Positions 57,429 through 64,000 of a stretch of 64,000 nt of DNA are shown here, in pieces. Under the pieces are notes generated by a model. That model was given only the letters and a program-made list of their open reading frames with translations, was not told where the DNA came from and searched no databases. The number at the start of each line of letters is the position of its first letter. The first letter of the stretch is position 1. A program made the position numbers and the translations under genes. The stretch is from Mesorhizobium sp. SARCC-RB16n (GTDB taxonomy: Bacteria > Pseudomonadota > Alphaproteobacteria > Rhizobiales > Rhizobiaceae): positions 274,792 through 338,791 of the forward strand of contig NZ_ML703269.1 in NCBI RefSeq assembly GCF_008520305.1, given 5' to 3'.

Positions 57429-58526
57429 CTATCCTTTGCGGTAGCGATGAGGGGTGAAGGGCAGGGAACTGATATCGACGGGGATTTTCGTGCCACGCAC
57501 GTCGGCGAAAACCCGTGTTCCGGGCTTGGCCAGCGGGGTGGCGACATAGCCCATGGCGACCGGATGGCCGACGGACGGGCCGAAGCCACCCGACGTGACG
57601 TGGCCGGCAGGATTGCCGTCGGCGTCGAACAGAGCAGCCCCGGCGCGCACCGGCTGGCGACCCTCCGGTTTTAAGCCGACGCGCTTTTGCGCCAGGCCCC
57701 GCTCCACGGCGGCGCGCAAGGCGTCGGCGCCGATGAAGGTGCCGGAGGCACGGATCTCTTTCGGGATTGCCCACATCAGCGCCGCCGCGGCCGGGTCGAT
57801 CTCCGGCGTAATGTCCTGGCCATGCAGGCAGAGCCCGGCTTCCAGCCGCAGGCTGTCGCGCGCGGCAAGCCCGATCCAGAGTACGCGCTCGTCCCCGAGC
57901 AGTGAGGCGACGAGTTCTCTCGCATCGGCCTCCGGCAGGCCGATCTCGAAACCGTCCTCGCCGGTATAACCCGACCGGCTCATGAACCAGTTTTTTCGCG
58001 GCTCGATGCCATGCATGAACAGCAGCGAGCCCGTCTCGAGGCCGGCGCGAGAAAGTGCCGCCCAGGCTTCCGGGCCCTGGATCGCCAGGAAAACACGGTC
58101 GAGCGGTTCGACCTTGACATCGAAATTCGCGGCCAGCGCGCGCAAATGCTTTTCGTCGGCGACGGCATTGCCGGCATTGGCAACCACCATGAACCTTGTA
58201 TCGCCGAGCCTGGTCACGATCAGGTCGTCGAGGATGCCGCCTGCCTCATTGAGGAAGAAGGTCAGCTTGGATTGCGTGATTTCGAGCGTGGCGGCGTCCA
58301 GCGGGCAGGCGCGGTCGAGCAGCGCAACTGCTTCCGGCCCGCTGACCTCGAACAGTTTCATATGCGAAATGTCGAACAGCCCCACATGTTCGCGGGTGTG
58401 AAGATGCTCTTTCATGACGCCGGCCGGATAGGTCAGCGGCATCGACCAGCCGGCAAAGGCGCCGAAGCGCGCACCGGCTGCAGCGTGGATATCTTCGAGG
58501 GGAAGGTGTTTATCGTCGCCCGTCAT
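57429..58526 (-). CDS. gcvT: Aminomethyltransferase, T protein
   Basis: The 365-residue T protein transfers the aminomethyl carbon to tetrahydrofolate and releases ammonia. It has [19 protein letters not shown], the folate-site Asp in [10 protein letters not shown] and [14 protein letters not shown]. It is the first gene of the operon, behind the riboswitch. Confidence 0.96.
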   Translation of the reverse strand: MTGDDKHLPLEDIHAAAGARFGAFAGWSMPLTYPAGVMKEHLHTREHVGLFDISHMKLFEVSGPEAVALLDRACPLDAATLEITQSKLTFFLNEAGGILDDLIVTRLGDTRFMVVANAGNAVADEKHLRALAANFDVKVEPLDRVFLAIQGPEAWAALSRAGLETGSLLFMHGIEPRKNWFMSRSGYTGEDGFEIGLPEADARELVASLLGDERVLWIGLAARDSLRLEAGLCLHGQDITPEIDPAAAALMWAIPKEIRASGTFIGADALRAAVERGLAQKRVGLKPEGRQPVRAGAALFDADGNPAGHVTSGGFGPSVGHPVAMGYVATPLAKPGTRVFADVRGTKIPVDISSLPFTPHRYRKG

Positions 58527-58576
58527 GTCGTCTCCAGAGTCGCACGCAATCGGTCGCGAATGGCGACCAGTCCGTG

Positions 58577-58753
58577 CCCCTCTGTCTGAAGCCTGAGAGA
58601 CTCGCGCAGCCGGAACTCTGTCAGCGGCGCTTACACCTTCGGCGCGGGGGCAAGCCCCGACTTTCCAGAGTGTCTTTCCCGTCTACGGTTCTTTTGCCTG
58701 AGAGATTTCGGGCGATTTCCCCTTCGGCGGCAGCTCTCGCTGCTCTCTCCCGC
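58577..58753 (-). ncRNA. Tandem glycine riboswitch of gcvTHP
   Basis: On the minus strand, aptamer 1 (58753 to about 58678) has GCGGGAGAGAGC, CGCCGAAGGGG and CTCTCAGGCAAAAGA, ending GACGGG. Aptamer 2 (about 58674 to 58577) has ACACTCTGGAAAG, GCGCCGAAGGTGTAAGC and CTCTCAGGCTTCAGACAGAG. These are the conserved cores of the glycine aptamer class. It lies 50 bases before gcvT and should turn the operon on with glycine. I see no clear terminator, so control may act on translation. Confidence 0.95.
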
Positions 58754-58935
58754 AAACAGGTAGGACTCGAAGCCTGAGTCCTCGACGCGCCATCCATAGC
58801 CCGTCGGCGACACCTTGTCACCTCCCAGCGACATTGTTCTGACAAGTCTTCGCTAACCACGCCATTTGGCGGTTTTTCAAGATACTCCTGATATAGCAGG
58901 CCGATGTGACGCGTTGGGGCGGACGGGGACGACAG

Positions 58936-59937
58936 ATGGGCGAATTGATCATGAGCACTCCGGTGGCGGGGCTGACTTCAAAGAACCGCATTGCTTCGGA
59001 GGATGTGGCGATGCTGCGCCGCGATGTGTTTGCCGACGGCGTGGTGACCCGGGGCGAAGCCGAGGCTTTGTTCGCGCTCGACCAGACGGCGCGCGAAAAG
59101 TGCGCGGACTGGGCGCCGTTCTTCGTCGAGGCGATCACCGACTATATCGTCCACCAGGAAAAGCCCTCGGGCTACATTTCGCAGGAGAATGCCGACTGGC
59201 TGGTCCGCACGATTTCGCGCGACGGCATGGTCGACAGCCGAACCGAACTCGAATTGCTGGTCCATGTGCTGGAAGAGGCGAAATCCTCGCCGAGCCGGCT
59301 TTGCGTCTACGCGCTTGAGCAGGTCGCCCATGCGGTCGTCGACGGCAAGGGACCGCTGATGCTCGGTGGTGCGCTGGTGCCGGGACTGATCGCCAGGGCC
59401 GAAGTCGAGCTTCTGCGCCGCATCCTCTACGCCCATGGCGGCGACGGCAACATCGCCATCACCCGCGCCGAGGCCGAGGTGCTGTTCAGGATCAACGAGC
59501 GGACAGCCCAGGCCAACAACGATCCGTCCTGGAACGACCTGTTCGTCAAGGCGATCGCGAATTTCGTCATGTGCTCGGCCGGCTACGAGGCACCCACCCG
59601 CGAGGTGGCGCTGCGCCAGGAAACCTTCCTTGATCATGCGGATCCGGAAATCGGCGGCTTCTTCAGCCGCATGGTTTCCGGTGGCCTTGCCGGCATCATC
59701 GAGGCCTACCGCTCGCCTGACGACATCGAGACCGAATGGGAAGCCAAGAACAGGGCGGCCGAGGCGCTGGCCCGCCGCGCCGAGACGATCGATGCCGGCG
59801 AAGCCAAATGGCTGGTCGGACACATCGGGGTGAACCGGCCTCTTTATGAGAATGAGCGAGCACTGCTGACCCTAATCAAGCATGCCTCGCCGGAGATACA
59901 TCCGGCCCTGAAGCCGCTGCTCGATAAGGTTGCCTAA
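58936..59937 (+). CDS. Repeat-built protein with TerB-like Asp/Glu modules, function unknown
   Basis: The 333-residue product has at least four comparable helical units. Their leading segments are FADGVVTRGEAEALF (about residue 32), SRDGMVDSRTELELL (about 94), GGDGNIAITRAEAEVLF (about 168) and ETIDAGEAKWLV near the end. The first and third continue in parallel as CADWAPFFVEAITDYIV and DPSWNDLFVKAIANFVM. The D-G-x-V/I-x(3-4)-E pattern recalls TerB-like or EF-hand-like modules. No signal peptide. ATG 58936 or 58951 may be the start. Divergent from the gcv operon. Confidence 0.75.
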   Translation: MGELIMSTPVAGLTSKNRIASEDVAMLRRDVFADGVVTRGEAEALFALDQTAREKCADWAPFFVEAITDYIVHQEKPSGYISQENADWLVRTISRDGMVDSRTELELLVHVLEEAKSSPSRLCVYALEQVAHAVVDGKGPLMLGGALVPGLIARAEVELLRRILYAHGGDGNIAITRAEAEVLFRINERTAQANNDPSWNDLFVKAIANFVMCSAGYEAPTREVALRQETFLDHADPEIGGFFSRMVSGGLAGIIEAYRSPDDIETEWEAKNRAAEALARRAETIDAGEAKWLVGHIGVNRPLYENERALLTLIKHASPEIHPALKPLLDKVA

Positions 59938-59961
59938 GCCGCGCCGGCCGCCGCTAGCGTT

Positions 59962-60110
59962 TTACAAAGAATGATATTGGAGTGGCGTTCGGGCCATCCC
60001 CGCGAGTTCGGCCATGCGCTCGAAGCCGGCCTTTTCATACAGGCCTGGTGCCTGGAAGTCGTGGCTGGAGACCCAGATCTTCTTGACGCCGCGATCCGGG
60101 GCGGGTGGCA
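59962..60110 (-). pseudogene. C-terminal remnant of a GNAT acetyltransferase
   Basis: The frame ending at TAA 59962 encodes GVKKIWVSSHDFQAPGLYEKAGF plus a short end, a classic GNAT C-terminal strand-helix-strand with F-Q-A-P-x-x-Y-E-K-x-G-F. The N-terminal acetyl-CoA domain is missing: upstream sequence is already the end of the Moco oxidoreductase gene. It is therefore a fragment. Confidence 0.7.
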
Positions 60111-60902
60111 TCAAATGCCGCCATACCAGTCGTAGCCATTGTCTTCCCAATAGCCGCCGCGGCCGCCGCCGATATTGGCAAAGCCGTCGACCAGTTCGAT
60201 CTTGGAGAGATACTTCGGCATCTTGTAGCCGAGCTGGCGCTCGACGCGCACGCGCAGCGGCGCGCCGTTCTCAACCGGCAGCGGTTTGCCGTTCACGCCA
60301 TAGGCAAGGATGGTCTGGGGGTGGCGGGCATCGATCAGGTCGATGGTGCCGTAATATTTGATGTCGCCCGACAGGCTGCGGTCGATCGTGTCGAGGCAGT
60401 GGAACATGACATAGCGTGCCTGCGGCTTGACCACCGCCTGGTCGAGCACCAGCGCCAACGGCGTGCCGGTCCATTTGGCGATGCAGCTCCAGCCCTCGAC
60501 GCAGTCGTGGCGCGTGATCTGAGTGCGGCTCGGCATGTTCATGAGCTGCTCGCGGGTAAGCGACAGTGGCTTTTCCACAAGGCCCGACACCTCCAGGCGC
60601 CAATCGGCGAAGTTGTTGGCGAGCAGATTCTTGTAGGTGTCGTCGTCGGGCGCGGTTACGCCGTTCGGCCGTTGCGGCTGACGGATATCTGCCTCGGTGA
60701 ATTCCGGCGCCAGCGAATTGCCGCCGCCGAGCAACCGTTGTGCCCTGTGGGTCAGGCCATTGGCGTTTTCGAGGAAACTGCGCAGGCCGCTGCCGATGCT
60801 GAGCTGACTGTCGAAGGCATCGCAGCCCGACAGCATGATGCCGGAAGCGCCCAGGCTGGCGGCGGTCAGGAATTTCCGGCGGCTGATCTCAAATTTCGCC
60901 AT
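60111..60902 (-). CDS. Molybdopterin-dependent oxidoreductase (sulfite-oxidase family)
   Basis: The 263-residue product has a twin-arginine signal (SRRKFLTAASLGASGIMLSGC, also a lipobox-like end), and the Moco fold with the ligand Cys in TRHDCVEGWSCIAKWTG. It resembles MsrP/YedY-type enzymes; the substrate is unknown. It begins one base after the cytochrome b stop and is presumably its periplasmic electron-transfer partner. Confidence 0.9.
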   Translation of the reverse strand: MAKFEISRRKFLTAASLGASGIMLSGCDAFDSQLSIGSGLRSFLENANGLTHRAQRLLGGGNSLAPEFTEADIRQPQRPNGVTAPDDDTYKNLLANNFADWRLEVSGLVEKPLSLTREQLMNMPSRTQITRHDCVEGWSCIAKWTGTPLALVLDQAVVKPQARYVMFHCLDTIDRSLSGDIKYYGTIDLIDARHPQTILAYGVNGKPLPVENGAPLRVRVERQLGYKMPKYLSKIELVDGFANIGGGRGGYWEDNGYDWYGGI

Positions 60903-60903
60903 G

Positions 60904-61827
60904 TCAGGCACTCCTCTCAGGCGTTTTGTCGTCATGCACGGGAGGATCGGTGCGGTACCAGCCCGTTATGATCGAGCGCAGTTCGTTGATCGGGCCTGCG
61001 GCAAGGATCATCAGGATGTGGATGACGAAGAAGGCGACCAGCAGAACCATGACGCTGAAATGAATGGTGCGTGCGGTCTGTCGGCCGCCGAGCAGGTCAT
61101 TGAGAAACGGCAGCACCGAATCCATGCTCGGCGACATGGCGAGACCAGTGATGATCATCAGCGGCAAGAGCACGAACAGCACGCCGCCATAAGCCATTTT
61201 CTGCAGCGTGTTGTATTCGCGTGTGTGGTGGAATCTGAGCCTGGCGTGGTTGGCAATGTCCTGCGGCAGGCGTTTGAGGTCATCCAGGCGCGGCGCCAGA
61301 TCACGGCGGATATGGCCGTTGATCAGGCCGGCAACCAGCCAGACCAGCAAGGTCGTCGTCAATATCCAGGCAAAGAAGAAATGGATGACGCGGGCGGTGC
61401 CGAGATCATAGTAGGAGGGGATGGTCGCCCAGGATGGGAAACCGCGCGCCGTCTCATTACCAGCCGGACCTGACCAGCCGAGGACGCCTGTCGTGTCGAA
61501 GCGGTGCCCGAGGATTTCGGTGTAACCGCGCGGACCGGCATTGGTGTTTTCGGCGCCGATTTGGAAAATGGTGTTATTATAGCCGAAGCCGGATTGCTTG
61601 CCGATGTAGAGCTGCGGCCGGGCATTGAAAATCTGCAGGCCGGACAGCAGCATGAAAAACAATGAGATCGCCCAGAGCCAGTGTGTCAGCCGCGTCCAGC
61701 GCGACTGCCGGTAGATCAATGTTTTCTCTTTTGAAGCGGGAACACCCGGTCCAATTTCGGGTTGGGCTCTGGCAACCGATTCCATCTTGTCTGATCTCCC
61801 GGCGTGCGGCTTGTCCCGCGCAGTCAT
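60904..61827 (-). CDS. Cytochrome b561-family membrane subunit
   Basis: The 307-residue protein starts at ATG 61827, directly behind AGGAGG. It has four to five helices with histidines for heme b: TRLTHWLWAISLFFMLLSG, VIHFFFAWILTTTLL and IHFSVMVLLVAFFVIHILM. It has a long periplasmic loop. Like other thiosulfate-reductase/formate-type cytochromes it passes electrons between the quinone pool and the Moco enzyme encoded next. Confidence 0.9.
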   Translation of the reverse strand: MTARDKPHAGRSDKMESVARAQPEIGPGVPASKEKTLIYRQSRWTRLTHWLWAISLFFMLLSGLQIFNARPQLYIGKQSGFGYNNTIFQIGAENTNAGPRGYTEILGHRFDTTGVLGWSGPAGNETARGFPSWATIPSYYDLGTARVIHFFFAWILTTTLLVWLVAGLINGHIRRDLAPRLDDLKRLPQDIANHARLRFHHTREYNTLQKMAYGGVLFVLLPLMIITGLAMSPSMDSVLPFLNDLLGGRQTARTIHFSVMVLLVAFFVIHILMILAAGPINELRSIITGWYRTDPPVHDDKTPERSA

Positions 61828-61881
61828 TGTCCTCCTGATACGTCGCGATCCAAACCGATGTTTCATGCGATCACGGATTTA

Positions 61882-62559
61882 TTACGGGCCGCCCAGGCTA
61901 ACGGCGAGATTGACGGCCGCGGCGACGATGACGGTGTTGAAGAAGAACGACAGGATCGAGTGGACAAGCACGACACGACGCATATGCGTTGTCGAAATGT
62001 TTGTGTCGGCGGTCTGCGCCGTCATGCCGATGACGGTCGAGAAATAGAGGAAATCCCAACCCTCGGGGCGTTTGTCGCCGGGGAACAGCAGGCCGCCGAC
62101 CGGGATTTTCTTCTTGGTCTCGGCGTCGACCGCGTCGCCGTCCATCCAGTAGACATGAGCATAATGGAGCGCCGCCATGGCATGGATGGTGAACCAGCCG
62201 AGCGGAATCGACAGCAGTGCGAAGCCGAGTTCGATCGGGTGACCTCCGTCCTTCCGATTGATCAGCAGGAACAGGGAGACAACGGCAACGCCGACGACAA
62301 CGAGCGTCACCGCGAAGATGACCAACACCGGCTGATCTGTGGCGCGTGCATTCTTGCTGAGATATTTGCCGGTCAACTTGGGCATCTGGCTGACGACAAG
62401 AATGACGTAGGCTGCGAAAAATGCGTTGGCGCCGATTGAATAAGCGAGGGGGGCGTGCAGCAGCAACGCCACAAGCAGCGCAAACGCACCGAGACACGCC
62501 GATACAGCAAACAGCATGTGGCGCTGCACGGGGTTTTGCGCTGGGATTTCGGCAGCCAT
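61882..62559 (-). CDS. DUF1345 membrane protein
   Basis: The 225-residue protein has about five hydrophobic helices and the DUF1345 signature region FLYFSTVIGMTAQTADTNIS. The function of the family is unknown. It lies 54 bases upstream of the cytochrome b gene on the same strand and could be co-transcribed. Confidence 0.88.
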   Translation of the reverse strand: MAAEIPAQNPVQRHMLFAVSACLGAFALLVALLLHAPLAYSIGANAFFAAYVILVVSQMPKLTGKYLSKNARATDQPVLVIFAVTLVVVGVAVVSLFLLINRKDGGHPIELGFALLSIPLGWFTIHAMAALHYAHVYWMDGDAVDAETKKKIPVGGLLFPGDKRPEGWDFLYFSTVIGMTAQTADTNISTTHMRRVVLVHSILSFFFNTVIVAAAVNLAVSLGGP

Positions 62560-62589
62560 GGCGGTTCCGACCTTGGATGACGCTCGGTT

Positions 62590-63057
62590 CTACAGCGGTG
62601 TGGCGGATTTCAGCGCCCGCCGCAAGATACGGTCGAGTTCGCCGAGGAAGCGCGAGCGGTCCTGCGGCGCGAAGCTTGCATTGTAGCCCTTGCTTTCGCC
62701 GGTCTCGCGCAGATGCTGCTTGAGGTCCCGCATCGCCACCGCCATGCCGATCGTTTCAGTTGTGAAGGGCCGCCCGGTCGGTCCCAGCACATGCGCGCCG
62801 AGCGCCACTGTGCGGGCGGCAAGCGGAATGTCCGCCGTCACCACGATGTCGTTGGGCTTGGCGTTCTCGACGATCCAGTCGTCAGCGGCATCGGCGCCCT
62901 TGGAAACCACGACATTGCGGATCATCGGGTCGCGCGACGGCCGCAGGCCGCCGTTGGAGACGTAGGTTACGACGACCCCATGGCGCTCGGCGACCTTTTC
63001 TACCTCGGCCTTGACAGGGCAGGCATCGGCGTCGACGAGTATGGCTGGTGCAGGCAT
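62590..63057 (-). CDS. YaiI/YqxD-family protein (DUF188, PIN-like)
   Basis: The 155-residue protein starts MPAPAILVDADACPVKAEVE, with the V-D-A-D-A-C-P-V-K signature. It continues with SRDPMIRNVVVSKGADAADDWI and VVTADIPLAARTVALGAHVL. The fold is PIN-like and a nuclease role is suspected, not shown. GGAAGG precedes ATG 63057. Confidence 0.92.
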   Translation of the reverse strand: MPAPAILVDADACPVKAEVEKVAERHGVVVTYVSNGGLRPSRDPMIRNVVVSKGADAADDWIVENAKPNDIVVTADIPLAARTVALGAHVLGPTGRPFTTETIGMAVAMRDLKQHLRETGESKGYNASFAPQDRSRFLGELDRILRRALKSATPL

Positions 63058-63075
63058 GGGCCTTCCAATGATCAA

Positions 63076-63099
63076 GGGCCGGATGTTTTCATCCGGCCC
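63076..63099 (-). terminator. Hairpin between gfa and the DUF188 gene
   Basis: Ten-base perfect arms GGGCCGGATG and CATCCGGCCC around a TTTT (AAAA on minus) loop. It lies between the gfa stop and the next start. The U-tail is weak, CTTGATCATT. Confidence 0.5.
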
Positions 63100-63124
63100 C
63101 ATGGATAGTCAACTGATCGGCTGC

Positions 63125-63694
63125 TCAGGCCGGCAAGGCGCCGGACTTTTTCGCCGTCCAGGTGGCAATGTAGTCCATCAGGCCGGGGTTGAGGCAGTCA
63201 TAGGGCTCCAGGCCGATTGTCTTCAGCCTGCCGCGAATGCCGTCCATGCGGCTCGGGTCGACACCGGATTCGATGATCGAGGAGACGAAGGCGGTGAAGC
63301 CCGGCGGCGACCAGCCGTCCTCCTCGAAGCGTTCGGGATGGATGAAGGACAGGCCCTTGAACGGATGGTCGCGCTCGACCGGTCCGTGCATGTGGACGCC
63401 GCATTGGGTGCAGGCATGACGCTGGATCAGCGCCGAGGGGTCGACCACCTTCAGCTTGTCGCCGTTCTCGGTGACGGTGACATCGCCGGTGCCGGCAACC
63501 GCCACCACCGAGAATACAGCACCTTCGGGCTTCCAGCATTTGGTGCAGCCGCAGGCGTGGTTGTGGGCGATCTGGCCCTTGACCTTCACCTTGACCGGCT
63601 TGCTGGCGCAGGCGCAGACCAGCGTGCCGCCGGCAAAGCTGGCACTTTCCCTGGGCAGGCCATTGTCGATCTTCGGATGCAGTTTCTCCGCCAT
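63125..63694 (-). CDS. gfa: S-(hydroxymethyl)glutathione synthase
   Basis: The enzyme condenses formaldehyde with glutathione. The 189-residue Gfa/CENP-V fold protein has the zinc cysteine clusters [25 protein letters not shown] and [18 protein letters not shown] precedes ATG 63694. It lies 67 bases after a class III alcohol dehydrogenase gene, the next enzyme of the route. Confidence 0.94.
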   Translation of the reverse strand: MAEKLHPKIDNGLPRESASFAGGTLVCACASKPVKVKVKGQIAHNHACGCTKCWKPEGAVFSVVAVAGTGDVTVTENGDKLKVVDPSALIQRHACTQCGVHMHGPVERDHPFKGLSFIHPERFEEDGWSPPGFTAFVSSIIESGVDPSRMDGIRGRLKTIGLEPYDCLNPGLMDYIATWTAKKSGALPA

Positions 63695-63761
63695 TTTTCT
63701 CTCCTCCCATGTTTCACCACAGGGGTCGCTGGCCGGTTGGCTGGCGGCTTGTGGCTGTCTT

Positions 63762-64000
<239 letters not shown>

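Noticed and set aside
58631-58860. Short frames across the gcvT leader
   Set aside because: They coincide with the glycine riboswitch, whose conserved RNA cores account for the sequence.

Overview
The window is chromosomal DNA of an alphaproteobacterium of the order Hyphomicrobiales, most probably Mesorhizobium or a close relative. The reasons are high and even GC, the rhizobial small families DUF982, DUF6074, DUF6434 and DUF2336, a class I PHA synthase, a Tad/Flp pilus locus of the cpaBCEF type, and rhizobial-style intergenic palindromic repeats. The genus is inferred from gene content; no rRNA is present. I see no phage, insertion sequence or CRISPR array. Most of the window is ordinary core chromosome, with a short accessory-looking stretch at about 6.7-11.3 kb.

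Layout. 0-6.6 kb: DUF2157/GDYXXLXY membrane pair, tRNA-Leu, trigger factor, radC, a small secreted protein with a duplicated Cys motif, and map. 6.7-11.3 kb: small rhizobial proteins, then a TadG-TadE-TadE trio. 11.4-17 kb: tRNA-Cys, a His-rich polytopic membrane protein, tRNA-Glu, an M15-type peptidase lipoprotein, phaC and a small lipoprotein. 17-24 kb: alaC-like aminotransferase and hom, two small membrane proteins, glpX, a DUF6434 protein and recJ. 24-29 kb: RibD-like reductase, patatin, hisI, folE, a SufU/IscU-like protein, a frameshifted LysR gene divergent from a 52-codon ORF, and yidD. 29-36 kb: class D beta-lactamase, thrS, acyltransferase-like protein, secreted protein, nitroreductase and flavin reductase. 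35-44 kb: a TetR/isoprenylcysteine-methyltransferase-like divergent pair with a readable promoter and operators, citE-like/maoC pair, DUF2336, FUSC exporter and parE. 44-53 kb: main Tad secretion operon. 53-59 kb: diguanylate cyclase and gcvTHP behind a tandem glycine riboswitch. 59-64 kb: a repeat-built unknown protein, a GNAT remnant, a Moco oxidoreductase/cytochrome b pair, DUF1345, DUF188, gfa and the end of a class III alcohol dehydrogenase.

How genes work together. The Tad locus encodes most of a Flp-pilus machine (CpaB, secretin, CpaE, ATPase, TadB/TadC platform, TadD), but no prepilin or prepilin peptidase is visible here. TadE/TadG minor-pilin genes lie 33 kb away and may serve the same machine. 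gcvTHP makes three of the four glycine-cleavage components and is under glycine-sensing RNA control. gfa and the class III alcohol dehydrogenase form the glutathione-dependent formaldehyde route. The Moco enzyme and its cytochrome b partner form a periplasmic redox module.

Most useful second looks: the TetR promoter/operator architecture at 36.2 kb, the two-hairpin repeat present in two full copies, the nested hairpin over the glpX ribosome site, the repeat-built protein at 58.9 kb, the His-rich membrane protein at 11.6 kb, and the small secreted tandem-motif protein at 5.3 kb. None of these can be called a proven new system from sequence alone.
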